A DNA stretch of 64,000 nt from NCBI RefSeq assembly GCF_039529775.1, contig NZ_BAAANL010000001.1, positions 1,082,458 to 1,146,457 on the forward strand, read 5' to 3'. Made by a program: the position numbers and the translations under genes. Below are positions 1 to 6,501 of the stretch, piece by piece. Origin of the DNA: Myceligenerans crystallogenes. Its GTDB lineage: Bacteria > Actinomycetota > Actinomycetes > Actinomycetales > Cellulomonadaceae. Each line of letters starts with the position of its first letter. Within the stretch, counting starts at the first letter, position 1. Under the pieces are notes generated by a model that searched no databases, had not been told where the DNA came from, and saw only the letters and a program-made list of their open reading frames with translations.

Positions 1-892
1 TGGGCAGGTACGGGCTGGCTGTGATCGGCGCCGTCGGCTCGGTCGCGTGCAGCGGCCCGGGCGCGACGAAGTCCGCGCGCGCGTTGTTCGCGGTCAGCCA
101 GGCCAGGTCCGCGAGATCGGCCAGGTCCCCGAAGCCCCAGGAGTCACGCGAGCGCACCGCGTAGAGCTGGGTCAGGAAACCCCACGTCTGCCGCTCCGCG
201 ATGACGGCCGGCGCGTCCAGTCGTTCCGGCGTCACTACCAGCACGCCCGTCGCCGTCGTCCCCTGCGACTCGGCGTGCAGCGTGTGCCAGCCGAGCGGCA
301 GGTCGTCCGGCACGACGAACGTCGCCCGCCCGATCTTCCGCCCGTCCACCACCTGCGGTTCCACGACGACGTCGGCCTGCCGCAGGTGCCGCGGCGCCGG
401 GGCGTCGTCGTCCGCGGTACCCCGCGGGACCGGCGCTGCCGCCGCGCGCCGCGGCGTGACCGCGGGCGCAGGCCCGACCCGCCACGGCGTCGCGTTGTGC
501 GGGAGCACGGGTTCGGCCGGTTCGAGCTCGACCCAGCACGAGACGCTCGCGCCGTCGTTCACGTGCACGGGGACGTGCGCCTCGGCGCCCTGCCGGACGA
601 CGACGGCCGGCGGCAGCATGTCCCGCCAGGCGTCGTCGCGCATCCGCAGGATGCTCGCGGTGATGTCCGACGGCGTCGCGGCGGGCACGCCGAGCGCCCC
701 CAGCACGGACACCAGGGTGGAGGGGCTCACGCGCCGCTCGGTCCCGGCGGCGTCGGTGAACACCGTCTGCACGCCGCACAGGGCCGCGAGCTCGGCGAGA
801 TCCTCGGGCAGCGAGGGCAGCGCCGAGCTGCCGTGTCGCTCCGTGGCGCCGTGCTCACCGGACGCGGCGCGTGTCGTCTCCTCGTGCCTCAC
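1..892 (-). CDS. malQ: 4-alpha-glucanotransferase, N-terminal part (cut by window edge)
   Basis: Amylomaltase (GH77) moves alpha-1,4-glucan segments between maltodextrins in the cytoplasm. Only the N-terminal ~297 residues are here; the gene runs off the left edge. The last part reads WGFLTQLYAVRSRDSWGFGDL, then a loop ending in TASPYLP, which is the typical start of the GH77 catalytic domain after the long N-terminal beta-rich extension seen in actinobacterial MalQ. The start is taken as GTG at 892, because the ATG just upstream meets a stop after five codons; no strong ribosome binding site is visible. It reads away from the mscS-like gene. Family call is firm; start is moderate. Confidence 0.85.
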   Translation of the reverse strand, partial: MRHEETTRAASGEHGATERHGSSALPSLPEDLAELAALCGVQTVFTDAAGTERRVSPSTLVSVLGALGVPAATPSDITASILRMRDDAWRDMLPPAVVVRQGAEAHVPVHVNDGASVSCWVELEPAEPVLPHNATPWRVGPAPAVTPRRAAAAPVPRGTADDDAPAPRHLRQADVVVEPQVVDGRKIGRATFVVPDDLPLGWHTLHAESQGTTATGVLVVTPERLDAPAVIAERQTWGFLTQLYAVRSRDSWGFGDLADLADLAWLTANNARADFVAPGPLHATEPTAPITASPYLP

Positions 893-963
893 AGGCCTGA
901 TCTTGCCATCAGTGACCGACACTGCCGGGTAAGCGGAAGCGTGTGGTCACGGAACGTGCAGTA

Positions 964-2004
964 TCAGACCTCTTCGGACGACGACGTCGCCTCGACGCCG
1001 GAGGACTCGCTGCTGCCCGCGGCCTGCACCATGATCCCCTCGCGCAGCAGCTCCAGCTGCGCGGCGACGCGCAGCGCGCGGGCGATGACCCACTGGTCGC
1101 CGGGCCGCACCTGCGCGTGCAGGGTGAACGTGAGCGACAGGGAGTCGACGTTGTCGACACCGCGCACCGACGGCGCCTCCAGCAGGGACGACGCCGTCTC
1201 CGGGTCCTCCTGGACCCGGGTGACCGCACGCCCGAGCGCGCTGCGCACCGTGTCGACGTCGCTGCCGACCGGCACCAGGACCGGCGCCACCGCGCGGCTC
1301 CACTGCTGCGTCGCGTTACCGGCGCGTAGGATCTCGCCGTTGCGGACGTACCAGAGCGTGCCGTCGAAGTTGCGCACCTGGGTCAGGCGCAGGCCCATGG
1401 CCTCGACCGTGCCGGTGACGCCGCCGCCGAGGTCGACGTGGTCGCCGACACCGAACTGGTCCTCGATCATCAGGAAGATCCCGCTGAGGAAGTCCTTGAC
1501 GAGGCTCTGCGCGCCGAAACCGATGGCGACGCCGACGACGCCCGCACCCGCCAGCAGGCCGGTCACGTTCACCCCGAGCGCGCTGAGCGCCCACAGGATC
1601 GTGATGGTGCCGATCACGATGTTGGCGGTGGAGCCCAGCACCGAGCCGACGGTGCGGGCGCGCTGGGCGGCACGGTCGGCCTGACCCGGGCCGGTCGTGA
1701 GCACCTCCGTGAGCGCCAAGGGCGTGATGCCTTTGCGGCGCCGGCGCTTCTTGTGCGCCTGCCCGACCTCGGCCGCGGCCGTGGCGGCCGCGGTCTCCGC
1801 GGCGGCCTGCGCCGCGCGGTTCTGGTCGCGGGTCACGCCGTGCGCGATCCGCTCGGAGAGGTGGGCGATGACGCGCCGGACGACGGCGAGCGCCACGAAG
1901 CCGACGGCGAGGGCGATGAGGGCGGGCAGGCCGCGTTCACCGAACCAGGCCCAGAAGTCCTCGGCGCCGTCGAAGAAAGCCGCGGCGAGCTGTTGGGGTG
2001 TCAC
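964..2004 (-). CDS. mscS: MscS-family mechanosensitive ion channel
   Basis: Small-conductance mechanosensitive channel of the plasma membrane, releasing solutes on hypo-osmotic shock. The 346-residue product has a first membrane helix near residues 26-44, a charged Ala/Arg/Lys-rich loop, a second helix near 127-147, and the pore-lining TM3 with Gly/Ala packing (AGAGVVGVAIGFGAQSLVKD), followed by the beta domain (FGVGDHVDLGGGVTGTVE) and the cytoplasmic alpha/beta domain. The reading frame extends upstream to 2106, but that stretch has no family-like sequence, so GTG at 2004 was chosen. Ser/Glu-rich tail. A single-gene unit. Confidence 0.85.
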   Translation of the reverse strand: MTPQQLAAAFFDGAEDFWAWFGERGLPALIALAVGFVALAVVRRVIAHLSERIAHGVTRDQNRAAQAAAETAAATAAAEVGQAHKKRRRRKGITPLALTEVLTTGPGQADRAAQRARTVGSVLGSTANIVIGTITILWALSALGVNVTGLLAGAGVVGVAIGFGAQSLVKDFLSGIFLMIEDQFGVGDHVDLGGGVTGTVEAMGLRLTQVRNFDGTLWYVRNGEILRAGNATQQWSRAVAPVLVPVGSDVDTVRSALGRAVTRVQEDPETASSLLEAPSVRGVDNVDSLSLTFTLHAQVRPGDQWVIARALRVAAQLELLREGIMVQAAGSSESSGVEATSSSEEV

Positions 2005-2162
2005 AGGGCAGCACCGTAACGGCTTTGACCATGTGAGATCCATGTGGTCCGTCACGGGTTGCGGCACTGCAACGCGACCTTCACAGGCCTCACGCGAACG
2101 GGTCACCCACTGGTTGCCCCGGGTGGCGCGGAAGGCCGCCCGAGGCGTGCATCACGCCACGT

Positions 2163-2399
2163 TCAGGACGCGCGCAGCCCGTCCAGTTCCGCCGCCAGCT
2201 CGTCCGCCTCCGGGCCGACGATCACCTGGACCACCCGCCCCGACCGGACCACGCCGAACGCACCCGAGGACTTCAGCCCCGGCTCGTCGACGAGGGACGG
2301 ATCACTCACCTCGACGCGCAACCGCGTGATGCACGGCTCCAGCTCGACGACGTTCGCGTTGCCGCCGAGTGCTGCCAGGATGTCGTTGGCCTTTGACAT
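2163..2399 (-). CDS. PTS glucose/N-acetylglucosamine-type EIIB domain protein
   Basis: A free-standing 78-residue EIIB domain of the sugar phosphotransferase system. It would carry phosphate on a cysteine and hand it to sugar during transport by a separate EIIC permease. The phosphorylation loop is visible as EPCITRLRV near residues 22-30, with the following GAFGVVRSGRVVQVIVGPEA segment matching the glucose/GlcNAc EIIB fold. Length fits a single EIIB domain. No EIIC or EIIA gene is adjacent, so the partner is elsewhere. The divergent intergenic region towards glbO holds a 14-bp inverted repeat. Confidence 0.85.
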   Translation of the reverse strand: MSKANDILAALGGNANVVELEPCITRLRVEVSDPSLVDEPGLKSSGAFGVVRSGRVVQVIVGPEADELAAELDGLRAS

Positions 2400-2487
2400 G
2401 TACCACTACTCCCCGTGCGTCGTTGCCGGACCTAGGGCCCACCCTAGCTGCCCCGGACGGCTCTCGGTACGGGAAACGGTGCTGGGT

Positions 2488-2501
2488 TGAGAGTGCTCTC
2501 A
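2488..2501. promoter_or_regulatory. Inverted repeat, possible operator
   Basis: TGAGAG-tg-CTCTCA is a perfect 6-bp inverted repeat with a 2-bp centre. It lies in the divergent region between the EIIB gene and the haemoglobin gene, about 30 bp before the haemoglobin GTG. Position and symmetry suit a dimeric repressor site; the regulator is unknown. Confidence 0.35.
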
Positions 2502-2530
2502 GGTTCACGCATCAGTGGGAAGATGTCCGG

Positions 2531-2908
2531 GTGACAACGTTCTACGAGCAGGTCGGCGGCCACGAGACCTTCGTGAAGCTGGTCGACACCTTCTACGAGG
2601 GCGTCGCCACCGACGAGGTGCTGCGGCCGATGTACCCGGAAGAGGACCTGGGCCCCGCCCGGGAACGCCTCACCATGTTCCTGGAGCAGTACTGGGAGGG
2701 CCCCAAGACGTACTCCGAGCAGCGGGGACACCCCCGGCTACGGATGCGGCACATGCCGTTCAAGGTCAACCCGGACGCCCGGGACCGCTGGCTGAAGCAC
2801 ATGCGCACGGCGGTCGACGCCCTGGACCTCGCCCCGGTCCACGAGGCCGAGCTGTGGGACTACCTGGAGCGGGCGGCCCACTCCCTGATCAACACCTTCG
2901 AGGACTGA
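2531..2908 (+). CDS. glbO: Group II truncated haemoglobin
   Basis: A 125-residue 2-on-2 globin, probably for O2/NO chemistry in the cytoplasm. Visible marks are FYEQVGGHETFVKLVDTFY at the N terminus (B helix Tyr/Phe region), LRPMYPEEDLGPARERL, the FLEQYWEGPKTYSEQRGHPRLRMRH stretch holding the proximal histidine and CD/E region, and a Trp-rich G helix. Length and motifs match actinobacterial GlbO. The GTG at 2531 was chosen over longer frames because a GGAAGA motif sits upstream and the conserved fold begins at once. It precedes tesB, with a short stretch in between in which the gene's last codons are repeated. Confidence 0.9.
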   Translation: MTTFYEQVGGHETFVKLVDTFYEGVATDEVLRPMYPEEDLGPARERLTMFLEQYWEGPKTYSEQRGHPRLRMRHMPFKVNPDARDRWLKHMRTAVDALDLAPVHEAELWDYLERAAHSLINTFED

Positions 2909-3052
2909 CGACGGGCGCCGCGCAGGGTGGGACCGAGGAACGAGGTTCCCGCCCGGAGCGAAGCCCGAGGAAGTCCTCGTGAACACGTTCGAGGACTGAA
3001 GCCGACGACGCGGCGACCCGGCGTCGTCGTACAGATACGAGGAGCACCACCC

Positions 3053-4015
3053 GTGGACCGAACCGCTGATCCGGTGACCGAGCCCGCCGACGACACGCCG
3101 TCGGACACCACCCCCGACCCGCTGACGCACCTGCTGGAGGTGCTGGACCTGCGGACGGTGGACGGTCCGGGGCCGCGAGGCGAGGACGACGTGTTCGAGG
3201 GCGACAGCGTCGCCGGGCCGGCGCAGCGGGCGTACGGCGGGCAGGTGCTGGCGCAGGCGATCGTGTCGGCGGCGCGAACCGTGCCCGAGGGGCGGATGAT
3301 CCACTCCCTGCACGGGTACTTCCTGCGGGAGGGGTCGCTGGAGGCGCCGATCGGGTTCGCGGTGGAGCGGCTGCGGGACGGGCGGTCGTTCAGCGCGCGG
3401 CGGACGCACGCGATGCAGTTCGGCAAGCCGATCCTGTCGATGATCGCGTCGTTCCAGGAGGATCAGCCGGGGTTCGAGCTGGAGCTGCCGATGCCGGACG
3501 GTGTGCCGGCGCCGGAGGAGGTGCCTTCGGCGTTCGAGGAGCTCGCCGCCGCGGGCGGGGAGGCAGCGCGGGCGTTCGGAGCGCAGCGTTCCGCGTTCGA
3601 GCTGCGGCATGTGGGTGGCTCGGTCTATCTGCCTCGCAAGGTGTCCGACGACGACGCGCCGCTCACGCAGATGGTGTGGATGCGGGCGCGGCGGGAGATC
3701 GCAAGCGACGACCAGATGCTGCACCGGGCGATGCTCGCCTTCGCGTGCGACCAGGTGATGCTGGAACCTGCGCTGCGGGCGGCCGGGAAGTCATGGGCCG
3801 AGGTGGGCGGCGGCCAGGTGCCACTGGCCAGCCTCGACCACGCCATGTGGTGGCACCGCGACGTCCGCGCGGACGAATGGCTCCTGTACGTCCAGGGCGC
3901 GGCCTCGGCCCAGGGCGGACGGGCGCTGGGACACGCGCGCGTGTACAAGCAGGACGGGACGCTGGTGGCCTCAATGGCCCAGGAGGGCATGATGCGGCTG
4001 CCGAGCTCGCCATGA
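3053..4015 (+). CDS. tesB: Acyl-CoA thioesterase II
   Basis: Double hot-dog thioesterase that hydrolyses medium/long-chain acyl-CoA to free acid and CoA. The 320-residue product shows the N-terminal hot-dog (RAYGGQVLAQAI, then HSLHGYFLREG with the conserved HSxHxYF block) and the second hot-dog ending in LDHAMWWHRDVRADEWLLY, the usual catalytic Asp/Gln region. The GTG at 3053 is preceded by GAGGAG at good spacing; upstream frame lacks homology-like sequence. Possibly cotranscribed with glbO. Confident family call; physiological substrate cannot be read. Confidence 0.9.
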   Translation: MDRTADPVTEPADDTPSDTTPDPLTHLLEVLDLRTVDGPGPRGEDDVFEGDSVAGPAQRAYGGQVLAQAIVSAARTVPEGRMIHSLHGYFLREGSLEAPIGFAVERLRDGRSFSARRTHAMQFGKPILSMIASFQEDQPGFELELPMPDGVPAPEEVPSAFEELAAAGGEAARAFGAQRSAFELRHVGGSVYLPRKVSDDDAPLTQMVWMRARREIASDDQMLHRAMLAFACDQVMLEPALRAAGKSWAEVGGGQVPLASLDHAMWWHRDVRADEWLLYVQGAASAQGGRALGHARVYKQDGTLVASMAQEGMMRLPSSP

Positions 4016-4089
4016 GGTGAGGGAGCAAGGATGCGAAACAGATCCTCGAACCCCTCAAGTCGCTGATCCGCTCCATTCAACCGAGCGAA

Positions 4090-4386
4090 TCAACGTCCCC
4101 GGGCCTCCGCAAACGCTTCGAGTAGGTCTAGCAGCATCGCCGTCGCTTCAGTATCTCGAGACCGACTCTCTGACGAGACCGACTCAAGCACCACGCTCCA
4201 CCATCCCCGCGCGGTCCGATGTCCAAGGACCCGCTCGGCGACCCAATCGTCGAACCCATCGAGTATCCGGCCACCATCAGCGCATGCGAGTCCGGTCACG
4301 AAGGCAACGACCGAGGCATAGCGATCATCAAGCAGATACATGCCCCTGCGGTGCCGCAGATGGAAGCATGCTTCCTTCAGATCCAT
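4090..4386 (-). CDS. Small immunity-type protein, unknown family
   Basis: A 98-residue acidic protein that I do not recognise by name. It reads as a compact alpha/beta protein (HRRGMYLLDDRYASVVAFVTG, then LDGFDDWVAERVLG). The start is ATG at 4386, preceded by AAGGAG with a 6-nt gap, which lies inside the last codons of the upstream frame. Base composition is visibly less GC-rich than the flanking housekeeping genes. Its neighbours on the same strand are barstar-family inhibitors and toxin remnants, so an orphan immunity role is inferred from context only. Confidence 0.55.
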   Translation of the reverse strand: MDLKEACFHLRHRRGMYLLDDRYASVVAFVTGLACADGGRILDGFDDWVAERVLGHRTARGWWSVVLESVSSESRSRDTEATAMLLDLLEAFAEARGR

Positions 4387-4389
4387 CAA

Positions 4390-4494
4390 TCACTCCTTGG
4401 GGTCGAAGCGGAGGTGTTCACCGTACTCCCATTGCCTTCGATACTGATCCAGTGGCATACCGTCTCGGCCTGCGAACCCGTCAACTACGACCAT
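4390..4494 (-). pseudogene. 35-codon C-terminal remnant before the immunity-type gene
   Basis: Between the barstar stop and the 4386 start, one frame stays open and ends in PLDQYRRQWEYGEHLRFDPKE-like sequence (tail residues QWEYGEHLRFDPKE). It has no start codon with a ribosome site and overlaps the barstar 3' end upstream. The tail looks protein-like rather than shadow-like, and it sits exactly where the 3' end of a cognate toxin would be expected before an immunity gene. Read as a stranded gene tail; low certainty. Confidence 0.3.
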
Positions 4495-5039
4495 CACCAA
4501 TAGTTCGGAGAAAGTTGAACGCCAATCCAATCCGCTGATTTTGACACTGCAAGGTCTTTTGCTTCCAGCGAACGTGTCAAATCCGACCAGTAGCACTCAG
4601 ACAATTCCAGCACCACATGCTGGCAGACCCGCCTCTGATCCGTGGGAATTCCGTCCGCGTCCAGCGCCAGGTTCGCCTTCCAACCCGCCTGGCAGGCAAC
4701 CTCTATAAAAGGGTCTAGAAGCCCTATTTTTAGCATTTCGTGCGCCTCAGAGACTCGCAGCAGTATCCCAAAATTCCCGGTCACGTGAGGATGGAGATCG
4801 CCAAGACAGTCGGCCAATGCATCCCAGTTCTTTCCGAAATACCCCGGGAAGCTCAAGGAAGTTGCCATTGATTCAAACAACGCATGCTCACTCGAAAATC
4901 CGACACCCTGAAAGTCCACAACCCTCCCGCCTTGCTTTTTGAACTCAGATACAGCCTCCTTGAGCTTCCAGCTAGATGACTCGATCAGATATACCCACGG
5001 TGGGGCGAAATTGTTGATCCTGATGCTGTGGTCAGCCAT
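4494..5039 (-). CDS. Barstar-family ribonuclease inhibitor
   Basis: A 181-residue protein with the barstar core (FPGYFGKNWDALADCLGDL near residues 69-87), the signature of small inhibitors that bind and block barnase-type RNases in the cytoplasm. The start ATG at 5039 overlaps the stop of an upstream barnase-like remnant (ATGGCTGA arrangement), as in toxin/inhibitor pairs. The reading frame continues upstream without a stop to 5627, but the intervening ~60 codons are shadow-like, so the long fusion is rejected. A C-terminal extension of ~85 residues beyond the barstar fold has no assigned role. GC content is lower than in the host genes. Confidence 0.8.
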   Translation of the reverse strand: MADHSIRINNFAPPWVYLIESSSWKLKEAVSEFKKQGGRVVDFQGVGFSSEHALFESMATSLSFPGYFGKNWDALADCLGDLHPHVTGNFGILLRVSEAHEMLKIGLLDPFIEVACQAGWKANLALDADGIPTDQRRVCQHVVLELSECYWSDLTRSLEAKDLAVSKSADWIGVQLSPNYW

Positions 5040-5244
5040 TGAACTCACCAACATGTACGAAGGTTCGATAGTGATCCGGTGTGTAGTAGGCACTGTCGCC
5101 CTCGCGCAGCGTAAGAAGCCGCTCCGGCACGCACGGTGACTGCCGCTTGTGAAGGCTGAAGAGCTCGGCCGCTGAATCGCAGCGGCGGGGGTCGTTCCTG
5201 AGGGGGTGATCACTCGTCGGCTGCGGCCGCGGCCAGGGAGATTT
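5032..5244 (-). pseudogene. 3' remnant of a barnase/RNase Sa-like guanyl RNase
   Basis: Frame open from after a stop at 5247-5245 to TGA at 5034-5032, with no plausible start. It ends RLLTLREGDSAYYTPDHYRTF and a short tail. Barnase ends with a TDHYQTF block and RNase Sa with YYTGDHYATF, where His is catalytic; here YYTPDHYRTF matches. Only the C-terminal part is left; the glutamate/arginine half of the active site is absent. The stop overlaps the start of the barstar gene, as expected for a toxin directly before its own inhibitor. Recognition is by motif memory, not alignment. Confidence 0.6.
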
Positions 5245-5627
5245 TCACACGCTGCCCGGCGATGGCCGCGGGTGCCCCTACCTGACCCGAGCTGGGCGGC
5301 CACCTCCTGCTGGGTGAGGTGGCCCGCCTGCCGCACAGCCGCGAGCCACATCTTGTACGCCCGGTCAACCTCCACATCCCTGGAAACTCGCGCGCTGTGA
5401 CCGATACACGTAACCGCCAGCTCGCTCAGTTGTGGATCGTGGCAGTTGTCGGCCACTTCGACAAGCAACCTGGACAGCCACTCAAGATCTTCCTCATAAT
5501 TTGCGAGGAATATTAGCTCGTTGTAGGCGTCGCGACCCTCCAACTCGCTGCGACACTGTCGTCGAATGGTCTCAAGTGCCTCGGATCGAGATTGTTGCCA
5601 ATTCGGATCATCCGTCATTTTGGTCAT
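5210..5627 (-). pseudogene. Immunity-like small gene, probably frameshifted near 5282
   Basis: Starts ATG at 5627, overlapping the stop of the upstream barstar-family gene by ATGA. The first ~115 codons look real: acidic, helical, with DPQLSELAVTCIGHSARV and HLTQQEVAAQL. After that the frame becomes Arg/Ser/Pro-rich and shadow-like and runs on into the next gene. Switching frame near 5282 gives GAPAAIAGQRVKISLAAAAADE and a stop at 5210, a natural-looking end. I therefore read a small frameshift in an ~140-residue helical protein, possibly an immunity protein of the HEAT-like kind. Function unknown. Confidence 0.45.
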
Positions 5628-6430
5628 GGATCGACCCCGGAAATGGAGCTGCGGATCGTACCGATCAGCTTGGTCAGTGAAGCATCCAGCACCACCAGGA
5701 ACAGCGAATCCCCGACGGCAAGAGATACAACGCCGACGGTACCGTCGTGGCTGCTCATCGCAGCGACCGTTGCTTCGACGCCGTGGACGACTGCGCCCAG
5801 CGACCCTCGGATCGCGTAGATGTCGGAGAGTGTCTCACCCCAGTCCGGACTCGGACAGGTGACCCGGAGCTGTTTCGTGCCGATGTCGTCCAGGCATGCC
5901 AGGAGGTCTCCGGTCAGCTCGGAATCGTGCTGGGCGACGATGCCCCCCAGGTCCTCGGCCAGGATGAAGTCATCGAGGACCTCTCCGATCGCGTGGAATC
6001 GCGAGACCAGGCCCCGGGCGTCCTCGGATCGTCGCAGGAGCAGGACGGCGAACTCGGCCGGCGGACGTCGACCGCCCGGGTTGTCTGGTGAGAGGGCCCA
6101 GGCCGCTCGGCGCAGGGCGCGGATGAGGAGACGGTGCGGGTGACCCGCTGCCAGGTCCAGCCGGCCGCTGTTCTCGATCGCGACGACGTACCGGTCGGCA
6201 GGAATCCAGCTGAGGTCGCCGAGGCAGTCGTGGACGGCGTCCCAGTTCCAGCCGAAGTAGGCCGGGAAGCGGAACTGATCGTTCAGTGCCTCGAGGACCT
6301 CGTACTCCGTCGTGAGGCGCATCGCGTCGAGCAGAGCGACGGATGTCACTCCTGGACGCAGGATTACCCGGCCCGCCAACGAGTCCCGGACGTCGTCGAC
6401 GAGCTGGAAGACGCCGGCTGTCCCTGTCAT
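5624..6430 (-). CDS. Barstar-family protein with long C-terminal extension
   Basis: A 268-residue protein. Residues ~1-95 form a barstar domain with RFPAYFGWNWDAVHDCLGDL near 53-72. The remaining ~170 residues (from about ILAEDLGGIVAQHDSEL, through RVTCPSPDWGETL, to a hydrophobic C-terminal strand region) match no family I know; they could be a second immunity domain. ATG at 6430 has GGAAGG upstream. The stop overlaps the next start (ATGA), so these two genes are translationally coupled. It is the first gene of the leftward immunity-type cluster, sitting just beyond the pepN stop. Confidence 0.75.
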   Translation of the reverse strand: MTGTAGVFQLVDDVRDSLAGRVILRPGVTSVALLDAMRLTTEYEVLEALNDQFRFPAYFGWNWDAVHDCLGDLSWIPADRYVVAIENSGRLDLAAGHPHRLLIRALRRAAWALSPDNPGGRRPPAEFAVLLLRRSEDARGLVSRFHAIGEVLDDFILAEDLGGIVAQHDSELTGDLLACLDDIGTKQLRVTCPSPDWGETLSDIYAIRGSLGAVVHGVEATVAAMSSHDGTVGVVSLAVGDSLFLVVLDASLTKLIGTIRSSISGVDP

Positions 6431-6501
6431 GCCTACCTTCCGGATGCGCCGGGCGGGCGACCAGCCGTCTGCTGGTCGCCCGCCCGGACCGACTACAGGG
6501 T

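Noticed and set aside
4021..4125. Plus-strand frame KDAKQILEPLKSLIRSIQ... after tesB
   Set aside because: It reads like a protein C terminus and may be another stranded gene tail, but it is only 34 codons, has no start and overlaps the end of the minus-strand immunity-type gene; support is too thin.
4494..5627. One continuous 377-codon frame joining the immunity-like gene and the barstar gene
   Set aside because: The middle ~60-100 codons are shadow-like, and a barnase-like tail occupies another frame there. Two genes plus a remnant explain it better than a fusion.
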